From assembly GCF_017656155.1 (NCBI RefSeq), contig NZ_JACDOH010000001.1, positions 186,001 to 250,000 on the forward strand: 64,000 nucleotides of DNA. Reading direction: 5' to 3'. Under the pieces are notes generated by a model. It saw nothing but the letters and a program-made list of their open reading frames with translations, searched no databases and had not been told where the DNA came from. The translations under genes were made by a program, and so were the position numbers. Source of the stretch: Thermosyntropha sp. (GTDB lineage: Bacteria > Bacillota > Syntrophomonadia > Syntrophomonadales > Syntrophomonadaceae). Position 1 is the stretch's first letter, and every line of letters begins with the position of its first letter. Shown here one piece after another: positions 27,637-34,855 of the stretch.

Positions 27637-28986
27637 GTGGGGATATTATTCGGTACAGATGGGGTAAGAGGAATTGCTAATAATGAACTTACTCCGGAAA
27701 TGGCTTTTGATTTAGGAAGGGCAGGAAGCTATATTTTGGCTAAACAAAATGATGGAGAAAAACCTCGTATTTTAGTAGGTAGAGATACCCGTATATCCGG
27801 AGATATGCTGGAAGCAGCTCTTATTGCCGGTATATGTTCTACGGGAGCCGATGCGCTTGTTGCGGGGGTTATTCCCACCCCGGCGGTTGCTTATCTTACC
27901 AGGATTTATCAGGCCTCCTGTGGAATTGTAATTTCTGCTTCCCACAACCCGGTAGAAGATAATGGGATTAAATTTTTCGGTCCTAATGGATATAAGCTGC
28001 CGGATGAAGTGGAAGAAAAAATTGAAAAGCTGGTTTTGGAAGGTACCTATGATCTGCCGCGACCTACCGGAGAAGAAGTCGGACGGGTCTATGAGATAAA
28101 TGAAGCAGTAGATAAGTATGTAGAATATATTAAGGGTATTTACAGTTTAGATGAAAAACTTACCGGTCTTACGATAGTGGTTGACTGCGCCAATGGAGCC
28201 GCATATAAAGCAGCCCCGCTTTTGTGGGAAAGCCTGGGAGCAAAAGTTATATCTATAAACCACCAGCCCAACGGGGTAAATATAAATTACAAATGCGGAT
28301 CTACCCACTTGGAAAGCCTTAAGAGAGCAGTACGCCGGTATAAGGCTGATTTAGGGATAGCTTATGACGGCGATGCTGACCGCTGCTTGGCTGTTGATGA
28401 GCGGGGAGTTGAACTTGACGGTGATCAGATAATGCTCATATGTGCTTTAGATATGAAAAGAAGAGGAATTTTAACCCCTTCCCGGGTGGTAGCCACGGTT
28501 ATGAGCAATATTGGATTAGAAATTGCGCTTAAACGTGAGAATATAGAAATTGACAGCTGCAAAGTCGGAGACCGCTATGTTTTAGAAAAGATGCAGGAGA
28601 CCGGTGCGGTAATAGGTGGAGAACAGTCGGGACATATAATCTTTTTAGAACATGCAACTACTGGAGATGGTCTTTTAACTTCCGTAAAATTGGCAGAGGT
28701 AGTAAAGAGAACCGGAATGCCGCTTTCCAGGCTGGCAGAAGAAATGGAAAAATATCCGCAGATTCTGGTTAATGTGAGATTGGAGAATAAAGAAAAGGTT
28801 TTGAATAAACCTGAAGTAGCTGAAGTATTAAAGCAGGCTGAGCAAAAACTGGGAGAATGGGGCAAACTTGTAGTAAGGCCTTCGGGAACTGAGCCTTTAG
28901 TAAGAATTATGGCTCAGGGACATGATGAAGATCTCTTAAAGGAGGTGATTGAAGAGATAAAACAGGTTATAGAAAGAGAATCTTAA
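27637..28986 (+). CDS. glmM: Phosphoglucosamine mutase
   Basis: A 449-residue phosphohexomutase that converts glucosamine-6-P to glucosamine-1-P for UDP-GlcNAc. The phosphoserine loop ISASHNPVEDNG (Ser about 102), metal site YDGDADRC, sugar loop GGEQSGH and phosphate loop RPSGTEPLVR are intact. I choose GTG 27637, seven bases after GGAGGG, which yields the usual MGILFGTDGVRG start; ATG 27622 precedes that ribosome site. It works with glmS, encoded just downstream, and in other Firmicutes is regulated in concert with CdaA. Confidence 0.96.
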   Translation: MGILFGTDGVRGIANNELTPEMAFDLGRAGSYILAKQNDGEKPRILVGRDTRISGDMLEAALIAGICSTGADALVAGVIPTPAVAYLTRIYQASCGIVISASHNPVEDNGIKFFGPNGYKLPDEVEEKIEKLVLEGTYDLPRPTGEEVGRVYEINEAVDKYVEYIKGIYSLDEKLTGLTIVVDCANGAAYKAAPLLWESLGAKVISINHQPNGVNINYKCGSTHLESLKRAVRRYKADLGIAYDGDADRCLAVDERGVELDGDQIMLICALDMKRRGILTPSRVVATVMSNIGLEIALKRENIEIDSCKVGDRYVLEKMQETGAVIGGEQSGHIIFLEHATTGDGLLTSVKLAEVVKRTGMPLSRLAEEMEKYPQILVNVRLENKEKVLNKPEVAEVLKQAEQKLGEWGKLVVRPSGTEPLVRIMAQGHDEDLLKEVIEEIKQVIERES

Positions 28987-28990
28987 AAAA

Positions 28991-29005
28991 GCCCTTTTAA
29001 AGGGC
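28991..29005 (+). other. Short stem-loop between glmM and the glmS ribozyme
   Basis: GCCCTTT and AAAGGGC pair around a single T, flanked by A runs on both sides. On the + strand there is no T run; on the - strand it would resemble a terminator. It ends 5 nt before the ribozyme cleavage site. Confidence 0.5.
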
Positions 29006-29009
29006 AAAA

Positions 29010-29150
29010 AGCGCCTGCCCCGGCCAATCCGGGTGACGAGGAGGAGGTTTATCGAAATGTCGGCGGGTGCCTCCCGGTGTGCTGCCACCGTAAGTCTGGC
29101 TACAAAACTGGTTAGCAATAATCAGGACAAAAAGCCAGCCAGCAGTTTTT
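29010..29150 (+). ncRNA. glmS ribozyme (GlcN6P-activated)
   Basis: The leader of glmS carries the glmS ribozyme core: GCGCC at 29011 (self-cleavage expected between A29010 and G29011), GACGAGG at 29035-29041, GTTTATCGA at 29047-29055, then TCGGCGG, CTCCCGG and CCGTAAG at 29060-29095. The last arm CTGGC...GCCAG closes at about 29134-29138. Glucosamine-6-phosphate activates cleavage, which destabilises the downstream mRNA and lowers GlmS. The match to the conserved segments known from Bacillus is strong; the 3' boundary is approximate. It is followed by two REP-like hairpin units before glmS. Confidence 0.93.
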
Positions 29151-29252
29151 TAAATTGGGGACGGTTCCCAATTTAAAAACTATTTCGAACCGAAATACCT
29201 TTTAACTTGGGGACGGTTCTCGAGTTAAAAACTATTTCATATTCGAAATAAT
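29147..29252. repeat. Two tandem REP-like hairpin units in the glmS leader
   Basis: Unit 1 (29147-29197) has a perfect 13-bp hairpin, TTTTTAAATTGGG/CCCAATTTAAAAA around GACGGTT, then TATTTCG/CGAAATA. Unit 2 (29200-29252) has the same layout with an imperfect first stem around the identical GGGGACGGTTC core, then TATTTC/GAAATA. Both share AAAAACTATTTC. The core resembles dispersed palindromic repeats recalled from other anaerobic Firmicutes (from memory, unverified). They occupy the space between ribozyme and coding region. Confidence 0.8.
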
Positions 29253-29311
29253 TTTAGACTTGAGGAGTTAGATATAAAAAAATGTAAAAGAGTTTATCTG
29301 GAGGTTTTTTT

Positions 29312-31123
29312 ATGTGTGGAATTATGGGATATATAGGCAAAAATCAGGGTTTGCCGGTAATAATAGATGGATTAAGCAAACTGGAATACCGCGGCTATGA
29401 TTCAGCCGGGGTTGCTTTTTACAAAGATGGCCATATAGAGATTGTAAAGAAAAAAGGAAGGCTTGCTGATTTAAAAAGTGCTTTAAGGGAAATGCCGGTA
29501 AGCCGTATCGGAATAGGCCATACCCGCTGGGCTACCCATGGGGTGCCGAGCGATACTAACGCTCATCCGCATACTGACTGCAGCGGTAGGATTGCCGTAG
29601 TGCACAACGGCATAATTGAAAACTACGCTGTGCTGCGCAAGGATTTGATATTGGAAGGGCATGATTTTGTTTCTGAAACTGACACTGAAGTTATTGCTCA
29701 TCTTATTGAAAAATACTATGATAATTCCCTGGAAGAAGCGGTGAGAAAGGCCCTTAAGCATATGAAAGGTTCTTTTGCCATTGGGGTTATATCAAAGGAT
29801 GAGCCGGATAAGATTATTGCAGCCAAAAAAGATAGTCCCCTTATCGTAGGAATAGGAGAAGGGGAAAATTACATCGCTTCAGACATACCTGCCATATTAA
29901 GCAGGACTAATAAAGTTTATATTATGGAAGACAATCAATTTGCCGTAGTTACGCCGGAAAAGATAGAGTTTACCGACTTTAGCGGAAATTCTATTAATAA
30001 AGAGATATATCAAGTTCCTTGGGATCCGGTGGCAGCAGAAAAAGGCGGCTATGAGCATTTTATGCTTAAAGAAATTCACGAGCAGCCGGAGGCTCTGCGC
30101 CAGACTTTAAGAGGAAAAATAAAAGCCGGTAGGGTAGAATTAGATAATCTGGCGATTGATGCGGAAAAAATAAATAAAATTTATATTGTAGCCTGCGGCA
30201 CCGCTTATCACGCCGGACTGGTGGGGAAAAAGGCCATAGAAAAGCTGGCTAAGATCCCGGTTGAAACAGATATTGCCTCTGAATTCAGGTACCGGGAAAT
30301 ATTATGGCAGCCGAATGACCTTATGGTAGTTATAAGCCAGTCAGGAGAAACCGCTGATACTTTGGCTGCTTTAAGAGAAGCTAAAAGAAACAGCATAAAG
30401 GTTTTAGCGGTAACTAATGTGGTGGGAAGCTCGGTTGCCCGGGAGGCAGATGAAGTTATTTACACCCATGCCGGACCGGAAATAGCTGTGGCTTCTACCA
30501 AGGCTTATTCCACCCAGCTTTTAATCATGTATCTTTTAGCACTTTACCTGGCTCAGGCGAGAAAAACCTGTGCTGAGGAAGAGATAAGGAAGATTACCGA
30601 AGAAATAATAAATATAGATGAGAAGGTGGAAGAGGTATTAAAACAGGAAGAAAAACTTAAGGAGCTCGCTTACAAATACCGTGATGTGCAGAGCACCTTT
30701 TTCCTGGGGCGCAGCCTTGATTATGCGGTTGCCATGGAAGGAGCCCTTAAACTTAAAGAAATTTCTTATATCCACGCTGAGGCTTATGCGGCCGGGGAGT
30801 TAAAACACGGTCCTTTGGCACTTATAAGCGAAGGAGTTCCGGTTTTATCACTTATTACCCAGGATGAACTGGTTGAAAAAACTATGTCCAATATCAAAGA
30901 AGTAAAAGCCAGAGGGGCAGTGGTGATTGCTATCTGCAAACACAACCTGCAGGAAGAATGTCAGGAATGTGAGGAGCAGATACTTTTGCCGGATATGAAT
31001 CCTTTCTTAACCCCGATAGTTTCCGTAGTGCCTCTGCAGATGTTTGCCTATTACATGGCGGTGTTCAGAGGAGCCGATGTGGATAAACCGAGAAACCTGG
31101 CCAAGTCGGTGACGGTAGAATAA
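29312..31123 (+). CDS. glmS: Glutamine--fructose-6-phosphate aminotransferase (isomerizing)
   Basis: A 603-residue GlmS that makes glucosamine-6-P from fructose-6-P and glutamine. The N-terminal glutaminase domain starts MCGIMGYIG with the Cys2 nucleophile. Two SIS isomerase domains follow (about 285-415 and 455-595), with ISQSGETADT, ASTKAYSTQ and the C-terminal KPRNLAKSVTVE ending that is invariant in GlmS. A TGGAGG site precedes the ATG. Expression is expected to be controlled by the upstream ribozyme. Together with glmM it feeds peptidoglycan precursor synthesis. Confidence 0.97.
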   Translation: MCGIMGYIGKNQGLPVIIDGLSKLEYRGYDSAGVAFYKDGHIEIVKKKGRLADLKSALREMPVSRIGIGHTRWATHGVPSDTNAHPHTDCSGRIAVVHNGIIENYAVLRKDLILEGHDFVSETDTEVIAHLIEKYYDNSLEEAVRKALKHMKGSFAIGVISKDEPDKIIAAKKDSPLIVGIGEGENYIASDIPAILSRTNKVYIMEDNQFAVVTPEKIEFTDFSGNSINKEIYQVPWDPVAAEKGGYEHFMLKEIHEQPEALRQTLRGKIKAGRVELDNLAIDAEKINKIYIVACGTAYHAGLVGKKAIEKLAKIPVETDIASEFRYREILWQPNDLMVVISQSGETADTLAALREAKRNSIKVLAVTNVVGSSVAREADEVIYTHAGPEIAVASTKAYSTQLLIMYLLALYLAQARKTCAEEEIRKITEEIINIDEKVEEVLKQEEKLKELAYKYRDVQSTFFLGRSLDYAVAMEGALKLKEISYIHAEAYAAGELKHGPLALISEGVPVLSLITQDELVEKTMSNIKEVKARGAVVIAICKHNLQEECQECEEQILLPDMNPFLTPIVSVVPLQMFAYYMAVFRGADVDKPRNLAKSVTVE

Positions 31124-31251
31124 TTTATTACTCCCGACCATGCGAAAAAATGTATTTCTCATTTATACCTTTCCCTCATGCGAAAAAAGTGGTTCCGTTT
31201 GAGGAGAAAAAAGGAAAAAGGATTAAGGAACAGGTTCATACAGAACTAAGA

Positions 31252-31310
31252 AAGGGATAAGTGGTAAGCCTTGAAAAATCAAGGTTTACGCACTTATTCC
31301 TTTTTCCTTT
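31252..31310 (+). terminator. Long hairpin terminator downstream of glmS
   Basis: AAGGGATAAGTG/CACTTATTCCTT pairs outside and TAAGCCTTGA/TCAAGGTTTA inside (about 22 bp in total with G-T pairs and a small bulge), followed by TTTTTCCTTTT. It lies 128 bp after glmS. A purine-rich stretch at 31202-31222 could compete for the 3' arm. Confidence 0.7.
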
Positions 31311-31651
31311 TATCCTTGACCCTGCCCCTTTTGGAACAACTTTTTCACACAAACTTGAGGTGTATTTGGTGAATTATAGGAAATCTAATACTGCCTTACG
31401 GAAAAACTTTATTACCTCTCGGAAAATGACATGTAGATTTTATGTGGGTTTGCGGAAGCAAAAATGGAAAGGGTTTTTAAAAATCAATATATGTTTTTGG
31501 AAAATATCAGAAGATATTTTGAAAAAATTTTTTTAAAATGTGTTTAATATTTAGTGCTGTTTAAGAGAGGTTTTTATGTTTAAATTTAAGTAGAGTGCTC
31601 TAATGAAAAATTTATTATGTTGAATATTTATATGGAAATAGGGGTGAGACA
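31311..31651. other. AT-rich gap upstream of the broken HD-GYP gene
   Basis: These 341 bp hold no convincing gene. A short frame around 31261-31536 lacks a ribosome site and resembles nothing known. The sequence is AT-rich and marks the start of a region with damaged genes. Confidence 0.5.
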
Positions 31652-33302
31652 GTGTCTGGTCGTGCGTTAAGATTAGAACTAAGTTTGTATCCGAGTGATT
31701 TAAAAAGGAATTACTTGATTTTATTGAAAAAAATAATATAGACTGCTGTTTGCTTTATGCCTTATATAGCAACATGGTGATTAGAATATTGGAAGTAAAG
31801 AGAGATAATATAAACATAGAATATAATTTGTCTGAATACATAAATTTAGAGATTAACAAAAAATGTCAATTTGCTGATGTTTTAAATTTAAGAAAATCAA
31901 TTGAAAAACATAAAGATGATGACAAAAATATGCTTTTAAAAAATGTTGTGCATGAAATTTATATCCCGGTTGAACAAAATGGCAGGGTTTTGGGGTATGT
32001 TTATCTGGGTAATTTTGCGGAAGAAATAAATGATTTTGATATAAAAAGACTAAATCAAATAATAGAAAACAATATATATGAAATATTAAGACTGGAACAA
32101 ATGAAAATATCTTATAAGATTACTATTGAGAATACAATATTTTTTCATGAAGTATTTAAAAATAGATCTTCTTTTATGGTAAACCATATATATAATGTTG
32201 CTTCTTGGGCGGTACAGATAGCTAAGAGACTAAATTATTCTGATGAAGATTTGACTAGAATTTATTTGGCTGCTCTTTTACATGATATAGGTAAAATCTT
32301 TATTGACGAGGATATTTTGAATAAGCCGGGAAAATTAACAGAACAAGAATATGAGGAAATAAAAAAGCATGTTAGAATTGGTCAATATTTAGCTAGGTAT
32401 ATGTTTTTATTTGATAGAGACAGCCATATTGATGAATGGATATTACAGCATCATGAAAAATGGGACGGCACAGGATATCCCAGGCAATTAAAAGGTGAGC
32501 TGATCTTAAAGGAGCCAGAATTTTGAAAATGGCAGATGCCATGGATGCGATGCTTTCTGAAAGGAGTTATAAAAAACAAATGGATATTAAGGAAACGATA
32601 TTAGAAATCAAAAGATGCAGGGGAAAGGATTTTGACCCCGAGATAGCAGATATAGCTATAGAAATATTAAATGCGAGACTAACCGCAACTGAGCAGGTTT
32701 TTGATGATATAGTGATGCCTGCCAATTTGTTGTTTAGGGCAAATAAGAGAATTTATACTTTAAGTGGTTTCGTCCTAAAGCAAGCTGAACAAGTTTTGTT
32801 TTTGGCAGTAAATTTTATTGATGATTTAGATGATCTTTATGTAGAAAATTTGATTTTAGCCTTTGAGAGGCAAAATATACTTTACAAATTTAAAGTTAAA
32901 AAATATGAAAAAATTGAGGATAATAGACTTCTGTTGAAGGAACTGTCGCCTTTAGAAGCTAATTCAGCATTTAAGCTTTTGTGGATGTTAAGTGGAGATT
33001 TGGTTAATTTAAAGAATAAACAGGTGAAAAGAATAATAATTACGGCTATATCGGGAGAAAGTTTGGATTTTAGTTTTGAAGAAGAAAATGTTCAAATTGA
33101 TGAAAATGATATTTATGCTGTTATAATTAGGTTTGAAGACGGAACAAATGTGCCGGTTTCGGGGAGAATAACCGAAAGGATTAAGATAAATAGAAGAACT
33201 CACTATACTTTTGAGTTTGTTGACCTGCAGGAAAAATATCGGGATGAAATATTTAGGCAGATTTTCCGCAAGCAGATAAGTATAAAGAAGATGTTTAATT
33301 AG
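31652..33302 (+). pseudogene. HD-GYP/PilZ protein gene interrupted by two -1 frameshifts
   Basis: GTG 31652 behind GGGGTGAG opens a frame reading MSGRALRLELSLYPSDLK, which must shift -1 near 31700-31706 to continue as KELLDFIEKNNIDCC and join the frame covering 31750-32526. That frame holds a sensor-like region, then HD-GYP motifs HDIGK and HHEKWDGTGYP. At 32506-32511 another -1 shift is needed to continue as GARILKMADAMDAM into the frame ending at 33302. The C-terminal part (about the last 200 residues) has a PilZ-like ISGESLDFSF segment and a YRDEIFRQIFRKQI tail, suggesting a c-di-GMP-binding output. Either one-base losses in homopolymers have made a pseudogene, or there are sequencing errors, or recoding occurs at TTA-AAR codons. 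Confidence 0.82.
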
Positions 33303-33504
33303 TTTTTTATTTGAGATTAGGAAGCTGGAGATTGTTAAGGTGCAGAACATAGCAGAAAAATAGGTTAAAAGAGAAAGAGATTTTATTTTATAAAAATTTT
33401 TATTTATTATGGTTTAAACAATTCAATAAAATAAGCTATAATCCTCTATTTTGGATGACAAAGTTTTACAAATAAAAAAAGAAAACACATATTTTAAGAA
33501 ATGC

Positions 33505-33548
33505 AAAGACTGGATGACTCAGTAATTATGAAGGAGTATCCAGTCTTT
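33505..33548 (-). terminator. Stem-loop at the 3' end of the truncated membrane gene
   Basis: AAAGACTGGAT/ATCCAGTCTTT plus inner ACTC/GAGT give a 15-bp stem with one bulged base and a 13-nt loop. On the minus strand it follows the stop of the 33584-34240 gene and ends in CTTTGCATTTCTT, a modest T run. Confidence 0.6.
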
Positions 33549-33583
33549 AATGGATGAAAATTAAATATATTGTGGGGGAGAAT

Positions 33584-34240
33584 TTAAGCTAAAGCAGGTT
33601 CGGCAGTTTGATCTAGATTCTTTAAGTCTTTGTAAGAACCAAGATCGGTATGCACTTCTTCCCCTTTGAGGATATTGCGTTTGTATTTAAAGACTTTGTA
33701 ATAGTGGTATACAAATACTGCCACATTAGAAGCTAAAGCTAATCCGCTTACTATCATCAAGGCTGTCGGGTTGTGGGAAGATTTTACTGCAAACATTGAA
33801 GTATCTACGAAGTTGGGGAAAGTCATGACAAACATCATCCATACGCCAAGGGTATGGGTTCTGTGTTGCAGCCATGCTCCTTTGCCTCCACTTAAGAAAG
33901 CGGGGATGGTGCAGGATAAGAGCAGTGCTGCTCCGGCGTAGAAAGAGTGATCGGGCACGCAGTTATAAACATAAGCAAAGTTCCACAGATCGTAAGCGAT
34001 TATCCAAAACCAAAGCTGGTCAGGCCAAATCATGTCGCGATGCTTGCGGTTCTGAGAGATATAGATGCCAGCCCAGCCGGAGATGGTTATAATGTTAAGA
34101 ATGCCGGCAATTCCGTTCATAATGTTCCAGGGACCGCCCACGATGAGCATTCCGTCTACAATTCCATTAAAGCTGAAGCATTGGAAGTCGCGGATTACAG
34201 CTTCCATGATGTTAATTGACAGAATGGCCGGGGGGAACAT
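33584..34240 (-). pseudogene. 5'-truncated polytopic membrane protein (DUF5692-like)
   Basis: The 218-residue frame has about six membrane spans and the conserved stretches MFPPAILSINIMEAVIRDFQ, WPDQLWFWIIAYDLWNFAY and GAWLQHRTHTLGVWMMF. From memory these match an uncharacterised membrane family (DUF5692) whose members have about 320 residues and about 100 more at the N terminus. Here translation would begin inside a conserved block, there is no ribosome site before the ATG, and a stop lies about 17 codons upstream. I therefore read it as a 5'-truncated remnant, though a short expressed form cannot be excluded. No function is known. Confidence 0.6.
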
Positions 34241-34362
34241 TAAAAAGGATTTATAAATTTTTATATTTTTTTTAACCTGATTTTTAAGTTAATTTGTATT
34301 TTATGGATATTAAGATGCTATTTTTATGTATAAAGACAGCATTAAGGTGTATACAATGCGGA

Positions 34363-34392
34363 TTGACTAAGCTCTGTTTAATAAACTAAAAT
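34363..34392 (+). promoter_or_regulatory. Candidate promoter of the PHA-like cluster
   Basis: TTGACT (34363-34368) and TAAAAT (34387-34392) are spaced 18 bp apart, 87 bp before the first gene of the cluster. It is the best match in this 239-bp gap, which otherwise shows only AT-rich sequence. Confidence 0.45.
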
Positions 34393-34479
34393 TGAATTAT
34401 GAATACCTGTTAAAATATTCATTTAAAAGAAACATTAACCTTATAAGGTATTTAGTAATTAAAAAGGGGGAGGTTGTAT

Positions 34480-34836
34480 ATGATACTGGAAAGAGAAAAA
34501 ATGGAGAAGATGTGGGAATCTGGTGCCAAGATGTCAGAATTATACTGGGGTTTATGGAAAGTTGCGGCGGAAAGTTCAAAATTATGGAAGGAAAAGAGCC
34601 ATTCAATGATGAAAAACTATATGAAAACGAGTAAGGAAATGCTTGATGAACAGATGAAATGGTTTGATGCGGTTCTGATGCAGGCAAGCAAAGGACAGCA
34701 GCAAATGTATACCGTTACCAAGGAAATTGTAATGAGCTCTGTGGAAAATATGAGAAATGCATCGTTTAATCCCTGGCTTTCTTTTATGCAGATGATGAAT
34801 TCGAATGATATAAATGAAGGTGAAAAAACAAATTAA
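34480..34836 (+). CDS. Small phasin/PhaR-like protein
   Basis: A 118-residue, Met- and Lys-rich, helical protein. Residues 10-90 look amphipathic and coiled-coil-like (KMSELYWGLWKVAAESSKLW, MLDEQMKWFDAVLMQASK), as in phasins or the PhaR subunit of class IV PHA synthases. I infer this from composition, size and position: it is the first gene of a three-gene cluster whose last gene encodes a PhaC-like enzyme. It would bind granule surfaces or activate the synthase. ATG 34480 follows GGGGGAGG by 6 bp; TTG 34474 is in frame but too close. No residue motif proves the assignment. Confidence 0.6.
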   Translation: MILEREKMEKMWESGAKMSELYWGLWKVAAESSKLWKEKSHSMMKNYMKTSKEMLDEQMKWFDAVLMQASKGQQQMYTVTKEIVMSSVENMRNASFNPWLSFMQMMNSNDINEGEKTN

Positions 34837-34855
34837 GTAAAATGGAGAGGGAAAT

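Noticed and set aside
31261-31536. 91-codon ORF between glmS and the broken HD-GYP gene
   Set aside because: It starts inside the glmS terminator hairpin, lacks a ribosome site and shows no recognisable composition or motif.
33584-34240. Acetate transporter (AceTr/SatP family) as the identity of the minus-strand membrane gene
   Set aside because: The AceTr signature NPAPLGL is absent, and the tryptophan-rich conserved blocks fit a different uncharacterised membrane family.
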